64,000 nucleotides of DNA from Plenodomus lindquistii (Eukaryota; Ascomycota; Dothideomycetes; Pleosporales; Leptosphaeriaceae), in the NCBI GenBank assembly GCA_025504975.1, contig JANUWI010000011.1, positions 1 to 64,000 of the forward strand, given 5' to 3'. The position numbers and the translations under genes were made by a program. Every line of letters starts with the position of its first letter. Position 1 is the first letter of the stretch. The notes below the pieces were generated by a model. The model was not told the origin of the DNA. It saw only the letters and a program-made list of their open reading frames with translations, and searched no databases. This document shows, in pieces, positions 33,210 through 43,720 of this stretch.

Positions 33210-33833
33210 TCACAAAGCCGAACTTGTGTGGCATCTCACAAAGTACGATATTAAAGGACTGTTATAATTTCGATCGCGACTCATGCGTATGCTGGTTTCC
33301 CAGTCCCGGACACCCGGAGCGAGGAACTCATCAGTCTCGCCGAACAGGTCCACGAAGGCCCGAATGTAAAATGTGCGAAACCTAAACCTCGAAGGATGAA
33401 GTTCCGCCGCGACGCCTTTATCTGATCTAAGTTTCCAAAGCTCCACTAGGATAGTGCGACCAATGTCGTGCGTCGGCTGCGTCGCCGCAATAGGCATGTC
33501 CGAACAAAAGAGATCAGTTCGCCATACTCCGACATCAGATAAGGACCTCTGCAACTTCGGCTTGCATTGTTGCACATGAAGAGGATTCTTCAGTCCAGAT
33601 TTTTGGTAAGCCTCATGTCCGAGTCCTCCGGTTAAGAAGGTGGATGAAAGGCCAAGGCTTGGCCCTTGTCGCACCAGGCATGACTGCTCATCACCGCGCA
33701 CCGAGATGCACCGAATAGTCCTCAAGCAATGTCGTGATAGCCAAAAAAACCGCCGCGAAAGGATCGCGCTGACGGTTGAGGCCATGGGGTTCAACCGCAT
33801 AAAGTAGCAACAGTCTGCAAAACGAAAAGCCAC
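33210..33833 (-). CDS. Hypothetical protein, weakly supported
   Basis: An open frame of 207 codons immediately upstream of, and divergent from, the FAD oxidase gene (67 bp between starts). No domain or signal is recognised. The N-terminal half is rich in Cys, Arg and Ser; the C-terminal half contains a more protein-like stretch (ILVELWKLRSDKG, FRTFYIRAFVDLFGE). It overlaps the likely promoter of the oxidase, which argues against a real gene. Confidence 0.25.
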   Translation of the reverse strand: MAFRFADCCYFMRLNPMASTVSAILSRRFFWLSRHCLRTIRCISVRGDEQSCLVRQGPSLGLSSTFLTGGLGHEAYQKSGLKNPLHVQQCKPKLQRSLSDVGVWRTDLFCSDMPIAATQPTHDIGRTILVELWKLRSDKGVAAELHPSRFRFRTFYIRAFVDLFGETDEFLAPGVRDWETSIRMSRDRNYNSPLISYFVRCHTSSAL

Positions 33834-33899
33834 TCTTCTTCATCCAACTGCATCAGCAGTCTGTCACTCTTTTTTATCGATTCTTCGTCCTTCACCATC

Positions 33900-35399
33900 A
33901 TGGCACCACCCGCCTTCTCTAAACAGCAATTGCTGGCATTGCTGTGTCTTACACCAACACTCGCGCTGGCACAGACCAGCAAAGCGGCCACCATCCAGTC
34001 CTGTCTCGAACAGGCCGGTGTACAAGCCAGCATCTCCACAAGTAGGACATGGGCCAATGACACCACCGCTTTCCAATTCAGGATTCCACGAGAGCCCGTT
34101 GCTGTTGCTTTCCCCCAGGACAGGGACGAGGTTGCTCTCGCATTGGGATGTGCACGCGATGCATCTGTCAAGGTCTCTGCCGTTGGCCATGCACACTCTT
34201 TCCAAGGCTCCGGGTTCGGTAATCCCGGTAACCTGGTGATCAACATGGCCGCCTTTACCAACATCACCTTTGATACCGCTACCAACCAACTCACTTTTGG
34301 TGGAGGTGTGAATGTCGGACCCGCGTCCAAATATCTAAATGACAACTATGGCCGCCATTTCCCTCACGTACGGGGAGCACACGTTGGTCTACCAGGTAGT
34401 ATCTTTGGTGGAGGCTTCGGAACCACTAGCAGACTGCTGGGTATTCCTTCGGACAACCTTGCTTCGGTCGAATTCATGCTGTACAACGGCACCATTGTGA
34501 ATGCAGGCCCTGGATCTGATCTTCTCTGGGCAGCACAGGGAGCAGGTCCCAGTTTCGGAATTGCGTTGTCTGCGACGACCAACACCTTTGAGATTCCATT
34601 CGACGGAGCGGTCGATTACACGCTCGGACTGGGTGATGTCGACGTCGATACTGCGACTGCTGCGGCATTGGCTATCCAGAAATGGACGCTAGATGGGCTT
34701 GCCCCCGACGAGTGCTCGCTTCGTTTCCCACTGAGCAACTTTGTGTCATCAGGCCTCTGTTACGTTGAAGAGGCCTCCTTTGATGAGGCCTTTGCACCGC
34801 TCGTGGCGTCTCTGGAAGCGATCAACATCACGGTCAACTTGACCAAGACCATCAGACCCTCGTTCTGGGCTTCGGAGGTGGCCTCTGCCGGCGCGGGTAT
34901 GGACCTTGCTACTGGCGGTACCCTCGGAGGCCGGGCTTCTCTCACTCAATCATGGACCACAACATCTGACAAGCCCTTCACTCAAGAGCAAGTCAAGGCT
35001 CTCCTACAAGGTTACGCAGATTTCAACCGCACAGACATGACTCGCACGGGATTCATGGACCTCTGGCACGGTGTTAGCAATGGCATTGCAGACAGCGACC
35101 ATGCCTATGCGCATGGCAAAGAACTGTGGCTCACGCGCGTGGATGGAATTGGACGGAATGGCGTCTGGCCCAGCGATGGTATCGATTACATGCAAGGTTT
35201 GTTCGCACCGTTGGAAACCGCGCTCAAGAAGTCGGGGCCGTTGCGCAGCTTCCCCAACTATGTCAACTCGGAGCTTGCTGTCGACGACTGGACTTCCAGG
35301 CTCTACGGCAACAATTTGGCGAGACTGCAGGAGATTAAGGCAGCTGTTGACCCGTTGGAGGTCTTCTCTGGTTACAAGTTGGCCATACCTCTCCCCTAG
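33900..35399 (+). CDS. Secreted FAD-linked oxidase (BBE/AA7-like)
   Basis: 499 residues, no intron, ATG at 33900 in TCATCATGG. A signal peptide (about 1-25, hydrophobic LLALLCLTPTLALAQ) indicates secretion. The FAD-binding domain has SAVGHAHSFQG, whose histidine is the usual site of covalent FAD attachment, and GSIFGGGFG. The second attachment cysteine seen in bicovalent oligosaccharide oxidases is replaced here by a GAHVG context. The C-terminal BBE segment is present (FPNYVNSEL, YGNNLARLQEIKAAVDP). The family oxidises sugars or alcohols and alkaloid-like compounds with O2, releasing H2O2. Several N-glycosylation sites (NIT, NLT, NGT) fit a secreted product. The substrate is unknown. Confidence 0.85.
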   Translation: MAPPAFSKQQLLALLCLTPTLALAQTSKAATIQSCLEQAGVQASISTSRTWANDTTAFQFRIPREPVAVAFPQDRDEVALALGCARDASVKVSAVGHAHSFQGSGFGNPGNLVINMAAFTNITFDTATNQLTFGGGVNVGPASKYLNDNYGRHFPHVRGAHVGLPGSIFGGGFGTTSRLLGIPSDNLASVEFMLYNGTIVNAGPGSDLLWAAQGAGPSFGIALSATTNTFEIPFDGAVDYTLGLGDVDVDTATAAALAIQKWTLDGLAPDECSLRFPLSNFVSSGLCYVEEASFDEAFAPLVASLEAINITVNLTKTIRPSFWASEVASAGAGMDLATGGTLGGRASLTQSWTTTSDKPFTQEQVKALLQGYADFNRTDMTRTGFMDLWHGVSNGIADSDHAYAHGKELWLTRVDGIGRNGVWPSDGIDYMQGLFAPLETALKKSGPLRSFPNYVNSELAVDDWTSRLYGNNLARLQEIKAAVDPLEVFSGYKLAIPLP

Positions 35400-35879
35400 A
35401 AGCTTTTCTTTTCCCATCTAGACTACAATACCTTTGGCTTTAAGAGGAGCCAATCACCCCATTCACGGGAAACCAATCACATGTTACATTTTCTCAGCGA
35501 AGTGTTCGCACTGTGCACGTGTCGCGCAAAATATGACTAAAAAACCCTGGCGCTGGTACGGGTACATCATTGGGGTTCATCCAGGAACTTACGCGCCATA
35601 GTAATTCGTCCACAATGTGTTCCTTCCATAGACCTGCGAGATAGATCCAGCCTGTATGATGAACTCAGGAGTGATTGTTGGTGAGGGCTAGATGTATGTA
35701 GGTGGAGGGTGAGCCTAGACCAATCAAGGTTAGGGCTGCAGCTCGCCTCGGTCCGCGATCTTCACACGTCACCATCAGGGAGACTTTGCAACAAACAGTG
35801 AAGACCCGTGGCATGCCAATGACAATATTCTTCTAGCAACTGCTGAGAGCCGCCCGGGCTTTCCCACCACCCACTCGTC
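35400..35879. other. Intergenic, no gene seen
   Basis: 480 bp between two plus-strand genes, holding the terminator of the oxidase and the promoter of the next gene. Confidence 0.5.
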
Positions 35880-37016
35880 ATGTTCAACCTACGCTCGATT
35901 ATCCTTCTCGTCGTGTCCTACGTGGTGGTACCGCGACTCACATTCCTTCCAGCAAGTCTACACTCGCTCCTCATCGTCTTCGGGCCCTTCATCATACCCC
36001 GCGCACTCGACTGGGTCACGACGGCTCGAGCGACAGGGCAGAGTGTGCCTGTACGGCCTGTTCCACCAAGAGTCAGGCATGCACTGAATCTGTTGTTCGT
36101 GAGCGCTTGTGTCTTTTTTGTCTCGTCATTTGCGCGGTTTGCGCCAGAGAACATCTTCCTCCAGACACGGAGCCACATACGGACAGAGACCAGTGTCATC
36201 TTCGCACGACTGCGCCATCTGCGACCGCTCACGGCGGCAGACGAAGCGCTGCGGGCCAAGTTCAACTACAACCGCAATAAGTTGCTCTACCTGGCATACG
36301 GCCCAGATGCGTTGCTCAACTGCACATGGTGCGCCGACGCCAGCGGCAACGACCAGCTATACCACTTTTTCTACAGCTTGCCCGCAATCATTGCACCACA
36401 TTTGCTCCAACTCGGTGCTCTCGGTTTCGCAACCTCTTCTTTCGTGGGAACAGAGGGCTCGCGGCTGCGCACGCAGGCAACCATTGCGGGCATGGCCATG
36501 TTAGCGACAGACTGCTGGTACATGTCCAGTCTCAACCTTGACTATAACAGGCGCGCATACACTGTCCAGCAGTTGGATTCGGCCTTTTGGCGTGTGCGCT
36601 TCATACGATGCATTTCCCTGGCAGTAGTAGACCTAATCTTCGCACTCCTCCTGTGGGCCACGAGCACAAACCGATGGCTTGCTCAACCCGTTTCCCTCGC
36701 CGAACGACTCGAAACCGCGACGAAACAATCAGAGGACACGCTCAACAAGTTGCGGGCACTTGGCTTGCTCTCGAACTCGGTCAACCGCGACGCAGCCTTG
36801 CGGGGCGTGCGTGAGGAATACTGGCGGACTGAGGGACAAGTCATGGCGGCAATGATTCAAGACGAAGCTGTTATGGAACAGATCAACACAGTCGTTAGCA
36901 GGATGGACTTCAGCGCGCTCCAAGGACGGGTAGGTGAAGTTGCGGACGGCATCCTCAGAGGCATTGATGGTCTTCGGGTGTCTCAGATGATGCCTGAGAA
37001 CGAGGCCGGCGAATAA
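35880..37016 (+). CDS. Conserved-looking fungal membrane protein, function unknown
   Basis: 378 residues, intron-free. Hydrophobic segments at about 5-45 (LLVVSYVVVP... and LLIVFGPFIIP), 85-105 (LNLLFVSACVFFV), 180-205, 210-225 and 255-275 suggest four to six membrane passes. The C-terminal 90 residues are soluble and helical, with heptad-like spacing (LAERLETATKQSEDTLNKL). No catalytic motif or named domain is recognised. The start at 35880 follows TCGTC and the frame upstream closes soon. Confidence 0.65.
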   Translation: MFNLRSIILLVVSYVVVPRLTFLPASLHSLLIVFGPFIIPRALDWVTTARATGQSVPVRPVPPRVRHALNLLFVSACVFFVSSFARFAPENIFLQTRSHIRTETSVIFARLRHLRPLTAADEALRAKFNYNRNKLLYLAYGPDALLNCTWCADASGNDQLYHFFYSLPAIIAPHLLQLGALGFATSSFVGTEGSRLRTQATIAGMAMLATDCWYMSSLNLDYNRRAYTVQQLDSAFWRVRFIRCISLAVVDLIFALLLWATSTNRWLAQPVSLAERLETATKQSEDTLNKLRALGLLSNSVNRDAALRGVREEYWRTEGQVMAAMIQDEAVMEQINTVVSRMDFSALQGRVGEVADGILRGIDGLRVSQMMPENEAGE

Positions 37017-38037
37017 GCTGCTTCCATGCATAATCCTTACAAATCTCTTCAAGATCTCGATATGATAAGAAAGCGGATAGAAGTGGTGCATACAGGCCAA
37101 GAACGGAAATCTATGCATGCCTGCGTATGCGGCTGGGTGGAGTCTCGGGCCATGGCACCCTAGCGAGGTATCACTTAGCTCTTCCGTCGCGCAGAAATGA
37201 TACCCAGATGGTCACTCGACCATCCTTTGCTCGTGGACCTTGTTGAATTTTTCGAGTTCGATTCTGTTAGACCGGTGACAGCCGAACCGTAATCGTTGTG
37301 ATGCTAAGACTACCGATAATCTCACGAGCGCAGCTATGGCAGCACTGATCTCCGACATCGCAGATTGTACACCCATGCGTCGTTTGACAGTCACCAAATG
37401 CATCGACACGGTATTGGCCTTGATCTGACTCCTGAGGCTGAAGTGCAGTCGTGCAATATCCGTCCACCGGAATTGCAAACAAAGCGGATACTAGCGGCGG
37501 TACCTGGATACCACAGGCTGCAGACGTCCGAACGCCCTACGCCCAAACAACCGCCTTAGCTAACACTATGTATCCCGGCTCGCACGGCTTCCAGAATGCG
37601 TCACTCGTCATTACTTCTGCGATATCAACATGATCCCACGTCTCTGGAGCAGAGTCTGGAGGCTAGGCGACCAATTGCACACGGTGATGCTGTATTTGCA
37701 AAGTCTGTTGGTTGCGGCGATTGAGGGGTTCACCAACGTAGAAAGAATTCTTTATCTCGAACTTCCTGCAAGGGAGATGGCACTAGAAAGCATTACCGCG
37801 GCGGACCGTAGTCTGGCATAGGAATAGGGCTAGGCATTACACGGTCTGTGCCGCTCTTGATAGGCGTGTGACTCTTGAGTGAAATTTCTGGTACACTGGT
37901 ATAAGAAGCTTGCTCAACGGCTTACATTCTCAGCACAAATCAAGATTCTCACTCTACACACTCACCACAGGCCTTTTTGGTTTCTTACCATACCATTGAC
38001 GTCCTCTCCAACCATACTTGCTCGCTAGTTCGCAACA
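37017..38037. other. Intergenic, no gene seen
   Basis: 1 kb with overlapping short frames on both strands. None has domain content. A pyrimidine-rich leader with CACTCACC-like words precedes the aminotransferase start. Confidence 0.55.
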
Positions 38038-39387
38038 ATGGCGCCCATTGCCGTGACACCCCCAAACCACACCGAGACGGTCGACGATCTCACACACGAT
38101 GGCATCAAGCACGCCCTCGAGAAGGCCGCACCTTCACAAATAAACTCTGCATCACTCACAGCCACCATCACAGCCACACCTCCCAATGAGCCTGCTTCAA
38201 AATCCTCAGAACCCATTGACACTCCCCTCGCCGAGCTCGACGCCTCAAAAGTACAATGCACATTCACCAGCACCCCACGCTCAGTCCCCGCCGTCGGTTC
38301 CGCGGAAATGGCCTCGCAAAAGGTTTGCACCGACCACATGATCCAAGCCCGCTGGACCGTAGAGCAAGGCTGGGACGCACCGACGCTCCAACCGTACGGC
38401 CCCATCTCGCTTGCACCCACAGCATCATGTCTTCACTACGCAACCGAGTGCTTCGAGGGCATGAAACTCTACCGCGGTTACGACGGAAAACTGCGCCTCT
38501 TCCGCCCAAACCTAAACTGCAACCGCATGCTCATGTCCACCAACCGCATCGCTCTCCCTGGTTTCCCTCCCAAAGAGCTCCTGAAGTTGATTGTCAAGCT
38601 CTGCGCTACCGACGGCAAGAGATGGCTGCCCAAAGACCGTCCAGGACAATTTCTCTACATCCGCCCTACCATGATCGCTTCTGATCCTGCTCTCGGTGTC
38701 GAGCGCCCCAAAGAAGCTCTCCTCTTCGTTATTCTCTGCTGTTTCGCACCCATGGGCGACATGAGCGGTGGCATCAAGCTCCTCGCTTCCCAAGACGACA
38801 TGTGCCGTGCCTGGCCCGGTGGCTTTGGGTACGCCAAAGTCGGCGCGAACTACGGGCCCTCGCTCGTGGCGCAGGGTGAGGCGCGGAAACGCGGGTACCA
38901 CCAGATTCTATGGCTGTTTGGTGACGACTGCACGATCACGGAGGCGGGAGCGAGTAACTTCTTCGTGGTGTGGAGGACAAAGGAGGGTGGGTTACAGCTT
39001 GTAACTGCGGATTTGAATGAGAAGATTGTGTTGGATGGTGTGACGAGGCGGTCTATTCTAGAGCTGGCGAGGGAACGCTTGACTGCGAGTTCGACGACGG
39101 ATAGTGATCTCGAGGCGTTGGAGATTGTGGAGCGCAAGTTCAACATCTTTGAAATTGAGGAGGCTGCCAAGGAGGGCAGACTCGTCGAGGCTTTTGCGGC
39201 GGGTACGGCGTGGTTCGTCGCACCAATCAGCCAGATCCACTTCCGTGGAAAAGATATCGAGGTTCCGATGGCAAAGGGTGATTGTGGTGTGTATGCTGAT
39301 ACCGTAAGGACATGGCTCAAAGGCATCATGTGGGGAAGCGAGGGTATGGAGAGTCATGAGTGGGGCAGAGTCATTGACGAAGAGTAG
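38038..39387 (+). CDS. Branched-chain amino acid aminotransferase
   Basis: 449 residues, no intron, ATG at 38038 in CAACAATGG. A class IV PLP aminotransferase with the BCAT signature: the PLP lysine at about 267 in GGFGYAKVGANYGPS, ECFEGMK near 138-143, and EAGASNFF near 300. It transfers the amino group between leucine, isoleucine or valine and 2-oxoglutarate. The N-terminal 80 residues (Thr/Pro/Ser-rich, few acidic clusters) precede the family core; they could be a targeting or regulatory extension, and no clear amphipathic mitochondrial presequence is seen. Cytosolic and mitochondrial isoforms both exist in fungi. Confidence 0.92.
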   Translation: MAPIAVTPPNHTETVDDLTHDGIKHALEKAAPSQINSASLTATITATPPNEPASKSSEPIDTPLAELDASKVQCTFTSTPRSVPAVGSAEMASQKVCTDHMIQARWTVEQGWDAPTLQPYGPISLAPTASCLHYATECFEGMKLYRGYDGKLRLFRPNLNCNRMLMSTNRIALPGFPPKELLKLIVKLCATDGKRWLPKDRPGQFLYIRPTMIASDPALGVERPKEALLFVILCCFAPMGDMSGGIKLLASQDDMCRAWPGGFGYAKVGANYGPSLVAQGEARKRGYHQILWLFGDDCTITEAGASNFFVVWRTKEGGLQLVTADLNEKIVLDGVTRRSILELARERLTASSTTDSDLEALEIVERKFNIFEIEEAAKEGRLVEAFAAGTAWFVAPISQIHFRGKDIEVPMAKGDCGVYADTVRTWLKGIMWGSEGMESHEWGRVIDEE

Positions 39388-39520
39388 ACGTTTTCCTGAC
39401 AGAGAGGTGTGGACAGCTGGAGCCAGCACTTTTGCATGTTGTTAGGCGTTGGGGAGCTTCTTGTTATATGGTCGGAGTAGTAAGCTTAACTAGACAGGGT
39501 GGTACGATCACGCAGCAAGG

Positions 39521-39684
39521 CGTAGAAAGAACAACTGCAGACAAGTTACGAATGAGGTCTTCAAAATCATTCAATACTCTCATATGGGATATATTATAAC
39601 CACGTAGAAAGAACAACTGCAGACAAGTTACGAATGAGGTCTTCAAAATCATTCAATACTCTCATATGGGATATATTATAACCA
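39521..39684. repeat. Tandem duplication of an 82-bp unit
   Basis: Two nearly identical 82-bp units (from 39521 and from 39603), beginning CGTAGAAAGAACAACTGCAG and ending GATATATTATAACCA. The identity implies a very recent duplication. It lies between the converging 3' ends of the aminotransferase and kelch genes. Confidence 0.95.
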
Positions 39685-39778
39685 TTATGAACCGATCGCT
39701 CCGCCATTATAGTTGTTTTACCCCAACTGACCTTCTGGGAGCTGCACGGCGGGGTCAGCACCTACAAACATTGTCTAC

Positions 39779-42238
39779 CTACATGTACTCAGCCTCGACA
39801 AATCTCGACTGCACATTCCTCCCAGTCGGCGTTCGACTTCTTGTGCTCCCTGAGTCCACTTGCGGTCCAGGTGCCGACTTCCCATAGAACTGCGCTGGCG
39901 TTGTACTCGTACGTGTAATAGACGGATGCTGCATATCTCGACGGTCTTGCGTTTCCGCCGCACTGAATTCTTTAGGCAAAACTGGTGGTGGATAATACGT
40001 CTGTGGGGGTCGTTGGATAGGAAGATCTAGCGACGATCTTTCCGGCGATGTTGGCGTAGGATATGAGTACTGCCGTGGTGATGTTGCGGACACATTGCTT
40101 TGTCGATCCCACATCGGCGAGACGAACTGGGCTGTACCGTTCGAATTGGACATTTGATTGCTGCCATCGCCCTGGTATGAACCGTATTGTGCGCGTGTGC
40201 TTGGCGGAACGAATGTCCTGTCCGTGGACGGCGAGACAAAGCCATACGATGGCAGGTGCTGGGTCGTATACCCATCGTTGTTAATGGCCTCAGAGTGAAG
40301 CTGGGCAGTTCCAGAGTATGGCGACCGTTCATGCATGGCGATGTATTTGCCTGCAGCGGAGGACGATGACATCTCGTGCGGAAAAGCGGTGACCGGAAGT
40401 TCAGTGGGTGGTAAAACTGGTGGATGCTCTGCCGTTTGTTCTTCCTTGCGTACTTTCTTGCGGCGGTGCAGACAGAACAATACGAGAAGTAGAATCGAGA
40501 CTGCTCCGAGGAGACCTCCAACCGTGCCTCCGGCGATGGTAGCTACATTGCTCCTCTTTGAACCATTTGTGAATGGAGAGCCAGTTGTAGACGGTATAAG
40601 ACGAGTCGCTGCACGCGCAGAGAAGCTTGGTCTCAACGTGTAGTAAGTCGCTAGATCGCGGTGATCCCACGTTGGTGGCGCCGTGACTGTCGCCCCTCCT
40701 GTCGGTCTGTTTCCCGTCAGTACGGTTGATCAAGCTTTGGAGAAAAGATGCACTCACCCGCCGCCAATGGCAGATATTAGGGGCGTTGGAACAACATAGT
40801 TGGTTAAGTTCGGATCGAATTTGTCCCACAGTTTTTTGTCGCCCCCGTTGAAGTGTGCTGACCCTGGCTATCCGGCGCGTCGCATTGGTCATATGTGGGG
40901 AACCACCCTCCCATGACGATCATTTGATCATGATTGATCACGTTGGCGGTGCAACCACCATGGCCAACATCACTAGCGGGGACGTCACCCTCGGGAAATG
41001 CTTTTACCCATTTGAAGGATGGGATGGATAGGATGTAGACGTCGTCGAAGGCGGGGTATTCGCCAAACCCGTAGCCACCGTACACGTATCTACGTCTTAT
41101 CAGTCTTGCGAGGCCATACAGCGCATTGCAGAAGCGCGCGTTAGCATTACACTGACATGTTGAAGGAAGACTGATCGTCAGGCCAAGTCACATCGGCACA
41201 GAACTGTCTCCTTGATGAGGGTACGTCCCCAGATGCAGTCTGCGTGTACCATTTTGAGGACGCGAGATCAAAGATGTGTATGCTCTGAATAGATCAAGTC
41301 AGTCGCCCGGTCGAGCTGCGATATGGGTCAACCTACAGTCATATTTGCCTGGAGCAATTGCATTAGTTCATACACATAGCAGTAGCCGTGGGTGGACTCA
41401 CAGCCACGGAAGTCCCGTTCCGATATTGATCTTCGATACCGCCAAAGTACATCAAGATACCTGCATCTGATACAGGTAGATATGTCAAGTGACCCTCCGC
41501 TCTCCCGCTGTCATCCGGTCCGCTGATATTCTTCAGCTCGCCGGTGTTGAAGTCAAAGCGCATGAGGCCGCCCGTAGCTAGCGAGGGGCCCTCCCAGTCT
41601 GGAGTAGTGTTGTTGTTGAGCCATCCGCCAAAGTAGAAGCCAAACCCACGATCCTCAACTTGTGTTCCTGCGCCGTATGAGACTCTTTGGGGCGACTTCT
41701 CACCGTGGGTGGCGGTGCTATTCCATTGATCGAGAAGCACGTCGTAGGTCCACATACTGAAATCCGTTGGAGGTCCTTGGGGGTATTCGCCTCCGAACTG
41801 ATAGAAGCATTTGTTTGTGTTATCGGCCCAGATGTAGCCGCCTGACACGCTCGGAACGTTCTTTGGCTTTGTGAGATTGTTCGACTGCGGCGGCATGCCA
41901 TCACTGCCTTGGATTGTGAGATCGCTGAACAACAGATAATCGTCTAGGATGGCGCAATTAGTGGAAGCGCGGACGCGGACGGTCAGTTGCACGTACTCGA
42001 GTAATTTGACTTGAATGGCATGTTACCAACCATGCCGCCATCGATGTACAGTCTCGAGTCAACGCGCGCTGTTGAATGACCCCATCTTCGGCAACTGGGT
42101 GGTGTTAGCTATGCACTCTGAGTGTATGTATATGACTGCAACACACAAGGAGTTGATCGGATCATCCTGTGCTCCCTGCGACCGCGCAAGGCCCATGAGG
42201 CTAACCGTGACAACGAGGCATAGGCGCGTGTAAATCAT
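39779..42238 (-). CDS. Kelch-repeat single-pass membrane protein, carrying a 2-nt frameshift
   Basis: Seven exons: 42238-42147, 42094-42027, 41943-41402, 41348-41337 (a 12-nt microexon), 41284-41157, 41089-40758 and 40706-39779. They total 2102 nt, two more than a multiple of three. The excess maps to about 40853-40860, where GQH is followed out of frame by FNGGDKKLWDKFDP. The protein has a signal peptide (LCLVVTVSLMGLA), kelch blades with GG pairs (LYIDGG, YFGGWL, MYFGGI, YGGYGFGE, VMGGW), N-glycosylation sites, a membrane helix (GGTVGGLLGAVSILLLVLF) then RRKK, and a cytosolic Ser/Pro/Tyr-rich tail. The shift may be a sequencing error or a real mutation. Confidence 0.75.
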
Positions 42239-43720
42239 AACGTGTTTGCATGTCAGTCTTGTGGTTACAAGTGCGAGTAATCAAGTCGTCGGTGTCCGTG
42301 GAGTAGGAGTGAAGCAAGTCGACAGACAAGGCCCAGCACCACGCCGTTAAACTGCAGGTGTGAAAGCAGACCCACAGGGCTGAAGGATTCCCCTCGCGGA
42401 CAAGAAAATGAGCGCCAACATGATGGGCTGAAACTCCCGTTCGTGGCGCACTTTGTTGGGGGAAACATGAGGTGGAAGCTGACCAGTCTTACTTGAGCCG
42501 GATGCCTGCTAGACAACCATCTTTTCAGCTGTGCTGCAGCCTGTAAGACTCATTTACCAATGACATGCTGGGTCAGCACAACCCTGTGATGTTCAGGTCC
42601 GATAAGAGGCGTTGGCGAAGCAGACAGCCGGGTTATTACATGGTATACCGTATGCGAGAACACGAAGCCAGTTGCTTAATATAGCCCGGGTCGATAGGTA
42701 CGGAAGCAAAGTATTGTCTACATACAAGACATGACATGACATCATAAAAATTAGCTGTCGCAAGGTCAACTCTGATAACTAAGGAGGTGTACAAAGAACA
42801 TCAACCAGGGCAGTGGGGGATCACGATGCTGACAGGTTAGAATGGGACCACCTGCATTCACTCGTGTTGTAGGCTGCACTGGGCCTCTTTCTACTTGTGA
42901 TGTGGCACGCGGCGGGAGATGCGGGGAGCTTCAGCTTGCTGCGCTGAGACAGTGGAACCTAGCAACTCGACGCCGCATGGCCGCATTGTCCAATGGGGGC
43001 TCCAAAAGTGCATTTATTGACCGCGCCTTCTCCACTTCATACGCCCGAGTACATGTTGTGCTATTTGGGGGCGACATTGAAGGAGCACGCGTCATGGATG
43101 ATGGCACCCGCGCATTGCATGCTTCGACGCCGCATCACTGGACTCGTAACAAGAACGAAAGATGAACGACGACATGTAGGCCTAAAGCGAACCCGCGATT
43201 CCAATACCGACCGAAAGTCGACGCGGATGAATTGCAGGATTAGAACGGCTGTGCTTCGATCTGGGTCTGCGCTGGAAAAGGCGAATCCACTTTGTATAAA
43301 GGAAGGACCTTAGGGTTATTGGCGACCGTAGACAATATGTGAGGAAAAGAAGAGACGGGGAGCTGCGCGTGAAAATTGAGCGTTGGAGAAACAGGGGCTT
43401 GGCGCGCTAACTGCTTAGCTCATTTGTCTTGGGCGGGGCTGGACGTCACGAGCTTCTGAACACCGACCTTTGACAGACTCAACACCATGTACTTGGTTCG
43501 AGGGGTGGGCAGAGATGCAGGAGGTTATTTCGAATGCGTTTGAGTGGACGTACTCGGTTGGTGGGGACGAGGAGAGGCGTGACGGGGTGTCAGTGAGGCA
43601 ATGGGTGTGTGAACACAACGAATGCTGATGAGGCACGTGTAAAGACGTACGCAGATGGTCTTGAGTAGCATACATGTGATCATGCAGAATCACTTTGTGA
43701 CGCCATCTACTTGATGTCCT
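42239..43720. other. Intergenic, no gene seen
   Basis: 1.5 kb between the kelch start and the transporter stop. Overlapping frames on both strands at 42842-43313 look like chance; they share no start context or domain. Confidence 0.55.

Noticed and set aside
33900..34345. Minus-strand frames over the start of the FAD oxidase
   Set aside because: They overlap the signal peptide and FAD-binding region of a clear gene.
42842..43313. Overlapping plus-strand frames of 106-107 codons
   Set aside because: Two frames overlap on the same strand without domain or start support; likely chance in a GC-balanced region.
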